DNA from: Alkalicoccus saliphilus
Lineage (GTDB): Bacteria > Bacillota > Bacilli > Bacillales > Salisediminibacteriaceae
DNA: 63,529 bases
NCBI RefSeq assembly: GCF_003044065.1
Contig: NZ_PZJJ01000020.1
Span: forward strand, 1-63,529
Reading direction: 5' to 3'
This document shows, one piece after another, positions 9,445 through 16,027 of this stretch (position 1 is its first letter; every line of letters starts with the position of its first letter). The position numbers and the translations under genes are program-made. The notes beneath the pieces were generated by a model that made no database searches, was not told the DNA's origin, and saw nothing but the letters and a program-made list of their open reading frames with translations.

Positions 9445-10275
9445 TCAGTAGAGACGCTCGTTCCGTTTTTCCATCCGATCCAGGTGGTATTCAAAACGCT
9501 CCTGCTCCTCTGCAGAAAGCTCCAGGGTGGAAAGGTGCCCGCTTTGTTTTTTCAGGGCAAGCAGAATCCTCCGCGTCAGCTCCTCGTTCGTGAGCTCCCA
9601 TCCGAGAATTTCAGAGAGAGAGGCCATCGATTCGGGCTCTATTTGAGGATAATGATATTTCACAGGCCCTCCCTGCGCAGCCTTTTCGTAAAACCGGCGG
9701 ATCAGTCCGGCCCGTTCCGCCCCGCTTTTCTGTACGGCAAGGTAAATCTGTACCGCGATCCCGCCCCGGATCCGGCGCTGGGAAATACCGGCGAATTTTC
9801 TGCCGTCCACGCTCAGGTCGTATCGTCCGGGACAGTAGGAAACAGCAATTTCCCCGTCCTGTATTTTCTCTCCGAGTTCCGGGAGCAGCTCTCTCGTAAA
9901 AGCGGTCATTGCCTCATAGCCTTTGTCGATAGTAAGAGCTTTCGATTCCGGAAAAAGCAGGGAAAGGTTGTAGACGTGCGGGTCAAGAACGACGGCAAGA
10001 CCTCCGGAATTCCGTACGATGACCCGGTATCCTTCCTTTTCCAAAAAAGCTCTGCCTTCTTTCATCGAAGGGAGCCGGCTGTCCTGGATGCCGAGGACGA
10101 CTGTGTTATCGTGCACCCAGCTTCTCGCAATGCCTGTATCCGGCATTCCGGCTATTTTTTCACAGAGCGTATCGTCCATCGCAAAGGAAGCCATCGGATT
10201 CAAGGGAATGCCTGTTACCGACTGGTCCATGACGTACCACGTATTCTGTTTCATTATTTCAGGTAGTTCATACAT
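9445..10275 (-). CDS. lipL: Octanoyl-[GcvH]:protein N-octanoyltransferase LipL
   Basis: A 276-residue member of the biotin/lipoate protein ligase fold. LipL moves octanoate from GcvH to the E2 subunits of 2-oxoacid dehydrogenases in the Bacillus lipoylation relay. Visible features are the RNSGGLAVVLD stretch (about 88-98), the SYCPGRYDLSVDGRKFAGISQRR segment with the conserved GRYDL and K, and the helical C-terminus. ATG at 10275 has AAGGAG 8 nt upstream. In B. subtilis (ywfL) it sits in the same neighbourhood. Confidence 0.92.
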   Translation of the reverse strand: MYELPEIMKQNTWYVMDQSVTGIPLNPMASFAMDDTLCEKIAGMPDTGIARSWVHDNTVVLGIQDSRLPSMKEGRAFLEKEGYRVIVRNSGGLAVVLDPHVYNLSLLFPESKALTIDKGYEAMTAFTRELLPELGEKIQDGEIAVSYCPGRYDLSVDGRKFAGISQRRIRGGIAVQIYLAVQKSGAERAGLIRRFYEKAAQGGPVKYHYPQIEPESMASLSEILGWELTNEELTRRILLALKKQSGHLSTLELSAEEQERFEYHLDRMEKRNERLY

Positions 10276-10436
10276 AGTTTCTGCTCCTTCGTCAGCTGAT
10301 ATCCGCTGTAGATTATATCACAGAACCTGAGTGAAAAACTCATTGCCCCGTTCAGACAGGAAAGGTAAAATAAACAATGTCTGAACAGTACGGTGAAAGA
10401 AAAAGAAAAACGAAGCAGCGGAAGGGGAGAGCACGG

Positions 10437-11744
10437 ATGAACAGACCAGATGGCCAGCTGGAGGAGGAAAAGGTATTTAAAGATCCGGTACACCGGTACA
10501 TACACGTCCGTGACCAGCTGATCTGGGATCTGATCGGCACGCGGGAATTCCAGCGGCTGCGGAGAATCCGTCAGCTCGGGACGACGTACCTGACTTTCCA
10601 CGGAGCAGAACACACCCGGTTTAACCATTCTCTCGGTGTATACGAAATTATGCGCCGTATGGTGGAAAACCTGGAGAAAAAAATGACGTGGGAAACGGAC
10701 GAGCGTCTCGTCTGTCTGGCAGCTGCCCTGCTTCATGATGTAGGACACGGCCCGTTTTCCCATTCATTCGAAAAAGTATTTGATACCGATCACGAAGAAT
10801 GGACGCGACGGATTATTCTCGGCAATACGGAGATCAACGAAGTACTTTCGCGGATGGGAGGAAACTTCCCGGAACACGTCGCCGATGTGATCGCTAAAAC
10901 GTATGAAAATAAGCTGATCGTCAGCCTCATTTCGAGTCAGATCGATGCGGACAGAATGGATTACCTTCTCCGGGACGCTTTTTATACCGGAGTCAGCTAC
11001 GGCCAGTTCGATATGGAGCGGATTCTTCGTGTGATGCGGCCGATGGAAGATCAGGCTGTTTTTAAGCACAGCGGGATGCACGCAGTGGAAGATTATATTA
11101 TGAGCCGCTACCAGATGTACTGGCAGGTATATTTTCATCCTGTGACGAGAAGTGCGGAAGTGATACTGAGTAAAATTCTCCACCGTGCCAAAAAACTGCT
11201 CGCCGAAGGCTACGATTTTCAGCAGACGCCGAAGCATTTCCTTTCTTTATTTGAATCGACGATGACGCTCGAAGAATACATACGCCTGGACGAATCGATT
11301 ATTTTTTATTATTTTCAGGCGTGGGAACAGGAGGAAGACGCCATCCTGAGGGACCTCTGCCGCCGTTTTATGGACCGCAGGCTGTTCAAGTATGTCGAGT
11401 GTGACCCGAGCAAGCAGATGCTGATCTGGCCGGAGCTGCAGCGTCTTTTCACAGCCGCAGGCATTGACCCGGATTATTATCTTGTCATCGATTCATCCTC
11501 AGATCTTCCGTACGATTTTTACCGTCCGGGAGAAAAAGACGAACGTATGCCGATCCACCTGCTCATGCCGGACGGATCACTCCGGGAGCTTTCCCGGGAA
11601 TCGGACGTTGTCGAAGCCATCTCGGGTAAAAAACGCACCGACCATAAACTGTACTTTCCGGAAGACCTGCTGCTCGATCAGAAGGAATACGGAGAAGAAA
11701 AACGCCGGATTTTGTCACTGCTTCACGAACAGGAGGGAATGTAA
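10437..11744 (+). CDS. HD-domain dNTP phosphohydrolase, YwfO family
   Basis: A 435-residue HD-superfamily protein like B. subtilis YwfO, related to SAMHD1 and dGTPases. Metal-binding motif residues are seen in HTRFNHSLGVYEI and LLHDVGHGPFSHSFE (about 60-115), and the SSQIDADRMDYLLRDAFYTGV stretch is typical of dNTPases. It probably hydrolyses dNTPs or related nucleotides; the physiological role is not settled. ATG at 10437 with AGGGGAG seven bases upstream is preferred over an upstream frame start. It overlaps ywgA by the stop/start, so the two are translationally coupled. Confidence 0.88.
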   Translation: MNRPDGQLEEEKVFKDPVHRYIHVRDQLIWDLIGTREFQRLRRIRQLGTTYLTFHGAEHTRFNHSLGVYEIMRRMVENLEKKMTWETDERLVCLAAALLHDVGHGPFSHSFEKVFDTDHEEWTRRIILGNTEINEVLSRMGGNFPEHVADVIAKTYENKLIVSLISSQIDADRMDYLLRDAFYTGVSYGQFDMERILRVMRPMEDQAVFKHSGMHAVEDYIMSRYQMYWQVYFHPVTRSAEVILSKILHRAKKLLAEGYDFQQTPKHFLSLFESTMTLEEYIRLDESIIFYYFQAWEQEEDAILRDLCRRFMDRRLFKYVECDPSKQMLIWPELQRLFTAAGIDPDYYLVIDSSSDLPYDFYRPGEKDERMPIHLLMPDGSLRELSRESDVVEAISGKKRTDHKLYFPEDLLLDQKEYGEEKRRILSLLHEQEGM

Positions 11745-12247
11745 TGCTTCATGAACACGCTAAACTGCTTTCCCTGTTAAAAGGAACAGGAGAAGTAGTC
11801 GGAAGAAAAAAACTCCAGAAGATGGTCTACATTGCCAAAAAAATGAACGAGCCGTTCAGGGAAAAATATCAGTTTCATATGTACGGACCGTATTCGGAGG
11901 AGCTCACACTCCGGATGGAGGAGATGTGCCAGGCAGATTTTATCGGGGAAGTACGTGAAAAAAAGGGCGGGTATTACCAGTACCGCTACGAAATAGCCGA
12001 TAAAGGAGAAGAGTTTCTGGAAGCGGTGCGTCTCCCGGAAGGCACCGTAAATGAAAACCTGCTCCGCCGGCTGAACGAATCATCCTCCAAATTCCTTGAA
12101 CTTGTTTCAACCGTACTTTACTTTGAACACTTTCCGAAAGAAGAAATCAAAGCTAAAATTGGAAAGTTGAAAGCAAGACAGAATTATTCAGAAGAGGATA
12201 TCGAAGAAGCCTTCAGCTATATTGAATCACTGAGGAACTCTCACTGA
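11744..12247 (+). CDS. YwgA family protein of unknown function
   Basis: A 167-residue homologue of B. subtilis YwgA. It starts on the last base of the ywfO stop codon. The N-terminal part (GRKKLQKMVYIAKKM) and YGPYSEELTLRMEEM resemble winged-helix or DUF4065-like proteins, so nucleic-acid or protein binding is possible. Coupling to the HD phosphohydrolase YwfO suggests joint function, but no activity can be named. Soluble, no signal peptide. Confidence 0.85.
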   Translation: MLHEHAKLLSLLKGTGEVVGRKKLQKMVYIAKKMNEPFREKYQFHMYGPYSEELTLRMEEMCQADFIGEVREKKGGYYQYRYEIADKGEEFLEAVRLPEGTVNENLLRRLNESSSKFLELVSTVLYFEHFPKEEIKAKIGKLKARQNYSEEDIEEAFSYIESLRNSH

Positions 12248-12300
12248 AGAAAGCAGGAAATTGCATAGGCATGTATAAAAAACACTTTATAAACAGCCTG

Positions 12301-12333
12301 AAAAAAGCTGCCCTTTTCCAGGGCAGCTTTTTT
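12301..12333. terminator. Bidirectional terminator between ywgA and the tautomerase gene
   Basis: AAAAAAGCTGCCC (12301-12313) pairs with GGGCAGCTTTTTT (12321-12333). A- and T-runs on both sides serve the converging genes. Confidence 0.9.
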
Positions 12334-12349
12334 AGTTTCTTCCTTATTA

Positions 12350-12535
12350 TTATTTATCAATCGCACGTACACCAGACTGGCCGAAATTTTCCGGCTTCAT
12401 TTCCTCAATCACGACAGAAATTCGTTCCTTCGGTGCCTCGATCGTGCCGGAAACGGCGGTAGTTACTTCCTCGACAAGCGCGCGCTTCTGCTCATCGGTT
12501 CTTCCTTCAAGCATCTGAACAGTTACAATCGGCAT
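12350..12535 (-). CDS. 4-oxalocrotonate tautomerase family protein (YwhB-like)
   Basis: A 61-residue tautomerase with the family's N-terminal MPIVTVQMLEGR; Pro1 becomes the catalytic base after Met removal. The conserved Arg (RISVVIEE, about 39) is present. It corresponds to B. subtilis YwhB at the same locus. Its physiological substrate is unknown; purified relatives tautomerise 2-hydroxymuconate-like dienols. GGAGG precedes the ATG. Confidence 0.9.
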   Translation of the reverse strand: MPIVTVQMLEGRTDEQKRALVEEVTTAVSGTIEAPKERISVVIEEMKPENFGQSGVRAIDK

Positions 12536-12687
12536 TTTGTCTGCCTCCTTTATGAAATATAAGTCGTTCCTCCACCAGTATACTAAAATGAGAAGCTTAA
12601 AGGAAAAGGAAGGCCGGTCGACTGCATTGGGAAAGTGAAATATGATAAACTGAAAGAAGCGACAAAGATTCAGAGGAGGCGCGTAAA

Positions 12688-13227
12688 ATGAATGAACAGG
12701 AACGTCAGAAAAACGAAAAAATTAAAAAAATGAGTGGGAACTTTAATATTTTAAGCAACGATTCGACAGACGGACACGGCGGATACGGCGTCGGTACGAT
12801 TAACCTTAATAACGTCACTTCGGTGTTTGTCGATCCGGAGGAGAACCACGCATTCGTTGATATGGGAGCACTTCATGCGAGAAGTGAAGTGGAAAAGCGT
12901 ATCAAGTTCCTCAAAGAAAAAGAAGCTGTACCGAACGGCAAACTGTACTGGCTTGTCTGGGTGACAGTCGAAAACCTTGAAGGAAAGCCGGCATACACAG
13001 GCGTCGGGGCCTGTGAAATGATCGTGGACCGTTCGATCCGCCGTGGATATAAGAGCATGCCGGAACACGTAAATAATATGGATAAATCGATGAAAGGTAA
13101 AATCGCCGTCGACCATATGGATGACAAATCGAAGCAGGTACTCCGTGATTTCCTGAAAGATTTCAACCGGGAATTCTGGGACCAATCCACCGAGGAACTT
13201 AAGCAGGGCCTGAACGATACAGAATAA
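12688..13227 (+). CDS. YwhD family protein of unknown function
   Basis: A 179-residue soluble protein matching the B. subtilis YwhD family, at the same place after ywhB. FNILSNDSTDGHGGYGVGTINL near the N-terminus and VTVENLEGKPAYTGVGACEM (about 91-110) are typical. No catalytic motif is obvious. AGGAGG lies upstream of the ATG, and a terminator at 13235 ends the gene. Confidence 0.88.
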   Translation: MNEQERQKNEKIKKMSGNFNILSNDSTDGHGGYGVGTINLNNVTSVFVDPEENHAFVDMGALHARSEVEKRIKFLKEKEAVPNGKLYWLVWVTVENLEGKPAYTGVGACEMIVDRSIRRGYKSMPEHVNNMDKSMKGKIAVDHMDDKSKQVLRDFLKDFNREFWDQSTEELKQGLNDTE

Positions 13228-13234
13228 ATAACCT

Positions 13235-13266
13235 CCGGAGAAGCCCGCTCAGGCTCTCCGGTTTTT
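13235..13266 (+). terminator. Terminator of the ywhD gene
   Basis: CCGGAGAAGCC (13235-13245) pairs with GGCTCTCCGG (13252-13261), followed by TTTTT. Confidence 0.85.
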
Positions 13267-13379
13267 CATAGAAAATCATTTGTGAACAAACTGTGAAGAT
13301 GGCCATTTTCTCTTGCGGGAACACCCGTTAGTTTAGTACACTTATTACAACACACGCACCACATACTAAGACAGGAAAG

Positions 13380-13426
13380 CAGACGAAGGTGGAACCACAC
13401 ACATCCCTTTCGTCTGTTTTTCTTTT
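13380..13426 (+). promoter_or_regulatory. Orphan T-box-like antiterminator/terminator module
   Basis: CAGACGAA (13380-13387) pairs with TTCGTCTG (13409-13416), followed by TTTTTCTTTT. Inside the stem lies AAGGTGGAACCACAC, very close to the T-box sequence (AAGGGTGGNACCNCG), and the CATCCCTTTCGTC run is also typical of T-box terminators. Only ~110 bp separate it from the ywhD terminator, no Stem I is recognisable, and no aminoacyl-tRNA synthetase or amino-acid gene follows. It looks like a remnant or orphan leader. Confidence 0.5.
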
Positions 13427-13430
13427 AAAG

Positions 13431-13461
13431 AAAAATCCCGGGCAGCCGTCCGGGATTTTTT
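13431..13461 (+). terminator. Second, strong terminator after the T-box-like element
   Basis: AAAAATCCCGG (13431-13441) pairs with CCGGGATTTTTT (13450-13461). It nearly repeats the terminator at 13726, so the array between them is fenced by two similar hairpins. Confidence 0.85.
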
Positions 13462-13490
13462 GCGTAGAGAAGCTTTTCCAGAACGGAAGT

Positions 13491-13650
13491 GTGGTAGAAA
13501 TAAGCGAAAATTTGGTAGAAAAAACAGGGCTGCTGGTACAATTACTTCCATTTGGAAGAAAAAATTCAGAAGTTGGAAGTAATCCAGCCGGCAGTTGGAA
13601 CTATTCCGGAGCAGGTTGGTAGAATAATGCGTTCAACTGGTAGGATCCAA
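13491..13650 (+). repeat. Array A: eight TTGGTAGAATTA-type units at ~21 bp
   Basis: Units begin (GG) at 13493, 13514, 13535, 13554, 13575, 13597, 13618 and 13639, giving spacings 21, 21, 19, 21, 22, 21, 21. Units are degenerate (GGTAGAAATAA, GGTACAATTAC, GGAACTATTCCGG and others). Unit 6 and the 19-bp step are shared with the other three arrays of the window. It lies in a convergent intergenic region between two similar terminators. Confidence 0.85.
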
Positions 13651-13725
13651 CAAGACCCCCCGCGTCCGGCACCGCTTATCTCGGTGAATACTGAGTACGG
13701 AAGCAGTTTTCTCTGTGAAAAGCAC

Positions 13726-13754
13726 AAAAAATCCCGGAGGGCCCGGGATTTTTT
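13726..13754. terminator. Terminator of the acyl-CoA synthetase gene (minus strand)
   Basis: AAAAAATCCCGG pairs with CCGGGATTTTTT around GAGGG; on the minus strand the A-run supplies the U-tract, so it ends the gene at 13774. Confidence 0.85.
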
Positions 13755-13773
13755 GTGGTCAGATATCAACCTG

Positions 13774-15420
13774 TTATTCAGTCGAGCTTTCTTTCAGCGC
13801 GATACTTTCCTGTTTCAGCTTGTACTTCTGGATTTTTCCGGAAGCAGTCATCGGGTATTCCTCACAGAATGTAATATAGCGTGGAATTTTAAAGTGGGAG
13901 ATGCTGCCGCGGCAGTGTTCACGGATTTCTTCCACAGAAGCCGTTTCGCCTTCTTTCAGGCGGATCCAGGCGACAATTTCTTCCCCGTATTTTTCATCCG
14001 GCACCCCGACAACCTGCACGTCGAGAATTTTCGGGTGCTGATATAGAAACTCTTCAATTTCACGCGGGTAAATATTTTCCCCGCCGCGTATAATCATATC
14101 CTTCAAACGCCCGGTAATACTGAAGTAACCGCTTTCATCTTTCACCGCTAAGTCACCGGTATAAAGCCAGCCGTCCCCGTCAATTACTCTTTCGGTTTCC
14201 TCCGGATTGTTATAGTAGCCTTTCATAACGTGGTAGCCGCGTGTAATAAGCTCTCCCTGCTCCCCGGGGGCAGCTTCTTCCGACGTACCAGGGCGTACGA
14301 CTTTTGCCTCGACATTCGGCAGTGTTCTCCCTACTGTCGATACACGGACTTCCAGTGGATCGTCGGTTCGTGTCTGGGTAATAACCGGGGAAGATTCCGT
14401 CTGGCCGTAGGCGATCGTAATTTCTTCGGCGCCCATTTTGTTCACAACGTCTTTCATGACTTCAATCGGGCAGTTGGATCCTGCCATGATACCGGTCCGA
14501 AGAGAACTAAGGTCATACTTCTCAAATTCCGGATCGTTAAGCTCGGCAATAAACATCGTTGGGACCCCGTGCAGAACAGTGCAGCGTTCTTTTTCCACTG
14601 CTTCAAGCACTTTCCGCGGATCAAACTCCTGAAGCGGAACAAGTGTCGAGCCGGCATTAATTCCTGCGAGAATACCGAGTACGCATCCAAAACAGTGAAA
14701 GAAAGGAACCGGGATGCACATACGGTCCTGTTCCGTCAGCTTCATGCATTCAGCAATGTTCAAGCCGTTATTCACGATGTTGGAGTGAGTGAGCATTACT
14801 CCTTTCGGAAATCCTGTCGTACCGGATGTATACTGCATATTAATAACTTCATCGGGAGCGAGGGAATTCATCCGCTCATCCAGCTCTTCCTCGCTGACAA
14901 GCGCCTGTTTTTCCAGGAGGTCCTCCCAGGAGAAGGTTCCGGGATAACGGTTTTCTCCTAAAACAATCACGTTTTTCAGGTGGGGAAGTTTCTTAGCCTG
15001 CAGCTTTCCGGGTTCTGCCTCTTTCAGCTCCGGAGCAATCTGATAGAGGGTATCGATATAGGACGTGTCCCGGTAATTTTCCATAAGAATGAGCGTGGAG
15101 CTTTCCGACTGCTGAAGCAGATATTCCAGCTCCGCTCTCTGGTAGCTCGTATTGACTGTTACGAGCACGGCACCCATCTTTCCGGTGGCAAACTGGGATT
15201 GAATCCATTCCGGACGGTTCGTGGACCAGACCGCCACATTCTCCCCTTTACCGATACCAAGCCCCATAAATCCCCGGGCCGTCTTCCGGCAGAGATCATC
15301 GAACTCCCGGTATGTAAGCCGCAGATCCCTGTCTGTGTAAACGAGCGCTTCGTGGTCCGGATGGGCCTCTGCCTTTTCTGCAAGCAGCCCACCAACTGTA
15401 ACCGAGCGAATTTCTGCCAT
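13774..15420 (-). CDS. Acyl-CoA synthetase, AMP-binding (YngI/FadD-like)
   Basis: This 548-residue member of the ANL superfamily activates a fatty or short-chain acid to its CoA ester with ATP. The P-loop YTSGTTGFPKGV (about 197-208), IAYGQTE (about 338), YTGDLA and the hinge region GRLKDMIIRGGENIYPREIE, plus the C-terminal catalytic Lys in TASGKIQKYKL, are all present. It is most like B. subtilis YngI; chain-length preference cannot be read from sequence. GGAGGTG lies 7 nt before the ATG. An operator-like palindrome at 15451 sits between start and promoter. Confidence 0.9.
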   Translation of the reverse strand: MAEIRSVTVGGLLAEKAEAHPDHEALVYTDRDLRLTYREFDDLCRKTARGFMGLGIGKGENVAVWSTNRPEWIQSQFATGKMGAVLVTVNTSYQRAELEYLLQQSESSTLILMENYRDTSYIDTLYQIAPELKEAEPGKLQAKKLPHLKNVIVLGENRYPGTFSWEDLLEKQALVSEEELDERMNSLAPDEVINMQYTSGTTGFPKGVMLTHSNIVNNGLNIAECMKLTEQDRMCIPVPFFHCFGCVLGILAGINAGSTLVPLQEFDPRKVLEAVEKERCTVLHGVPTMFIAELNDPEFEKYDLSSLRTGIMAGSNCPIEVMKDVVNKMGAEEITIAYGQTESSPVITQTRTDDPLEVRVSTVGRTLPNVEAKVVRPGTSEEAAPGEQGELITRGYHVMKGYYNNPEETERVIDGDGWLYTGDLAVKDESGYFSITGRLKDMIIRGGENIYPREIEEFLYQHPKILDVQVVGVPDEKYGEEIVAWIRLKEGETASVEEIREHCRGSISHFKIPRYITFCEEYPMTASGKIQKYKLKQESIALKESSTE

Positions 15421-15450
15421 GTTACCGCACCTCCATTAAATATAACATTA

Positions 15451-15470
15451 AACTGAACAATCGCTCAGTT
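15451..15470 (-). promoter_or_regulatory. Operator-like palindrome upstream of the acyl-CoA synthetase
   Basis: AACTGAACAATCGCTCAGTT is an imperfect 20-bp palindrome 30 bp upstream of the start codon. A TATAAT -10 box on the minus strand (around 15488) lies just upstream, so the site covers the early transcribed region. Its core CTGAACAATCGCTCAG resembles sites at 15704 and 31805. A TetR-family protein is the likely reader (inference). Confidence 0.55.
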
Positions 15471-15616
15471 TCGCTGTTACTGTCTATTATATTCTAAATT
15501 GTCTAAAATTAGAACAAGAAATTTACTTTTGGTTCTATCAGCTCATCATAAATAATATGAACAAATGGTAATAGGACTTCTAAGCAAAAGTTAATTGTCA
15601 AAATATTTTTAAAGTA

Positions 15617-15645
15617 TTGACACCCCATGTGACAGCGCTTACAAT
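15617..15645 (+). promoter_or_regulatory. Sigma-A promoter with overlapping cre site, acetate-uptake operon
   Basis: TTGACA (15617-15622), 17 bp, TACAAT (15640-15645) is a near-consensus promoter. The sequence TGACAGCGCTTACA (15630-15643) matches the CcpA cre consensus TGNAARCGNWWWCA at 13 of 14 positions and covers the spacer and -10, predicting repression by CcpA when sugars are present. Confidence 0.75.
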
Positions 15646-15700
15646 TTGTATAGCTTCGACTATTGGAAAAGGAGGGAAATTCAAGGAGTCTGAATGATGC

Positions 15701-15719
15701 TGACTGAACAGTCAGTCAG
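15701..15719 (+). promoter_or_regulatory. Perfect-arm palindrome in the leader of the acetate-uptake operon
   Basis: TGACTGA-ACAG-TCAGTCA (15701-15718) has two perfect 7-bp arms with a 4-bp centre, the same geometry as FadR-type sites. It lies between the promoter and the start at 15743. The overlapping 16-mer starting at 15704 matches 13 of 16 bases of the site at 15453-15468. Confidence 0.6.
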
Positions 15720-15742
15720 AAAATGATAAAGGGGGAAAAAAT

Positions 15743-16024
15743 GTGAAGGCTTACCGTCTGGAAGTAAGGTTTACCGTTCTGTTGGCTGTTTTACTGCTCG
15801 CAGCTGGAAACATCGCGCTGTTTTTTTCCATTTTTCCTGTAGAAGGAAATTTGTTCGGCTTTCCGATTATGTATATTATCCCGATTTTGTCCGGGTGGTT
15901 TGGTGTGCTGATTTTAACGGTGGTGGCGAATAATATCGGCAACAAAATTGATACAGAGATCGAAAAAGCGAATGAAGAAGAAGAAGAGCGAGTGGAAAAA
16001 CAGGAAAAGGAAGAGGGGGCCTAA
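15743..16024 (+). CDS. Small membrane protein, likely symporter accessory subunit
   Basis: A 93-residue protein with two predicted membrane helices (about 10-31 and 39-61) and a very acidic, lysine-rich C-terminal tail (EKANEEEEERVEKQEKEEG). GTG start with GGGGG upstream. Small two-helix proteins of this kind (DUF4212/DUF3311 types) often precede sodium:solute symporter genes. It ends 3 bp before the symporter gene, supporting a partner role. I cannot place it in a named family. Confidence 0.75.
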   Translation: MKAYRLEVRFTVLLAVLLLAAGNIALFFSIFPVEGNLFGFPIMYIIPILSGWFGVLILTVVANNIGNKIDTEIEKANEEEEERVEKQEKEEGA

Positions 16025-16027
16025 AGG

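Noticed and set aside
13493-13648. CRISPR array
   Set aside because: Repeats are 9-12 bp, degenerate and 21 bp apart; spacers would be ~10 bp, and no cas genes are near.
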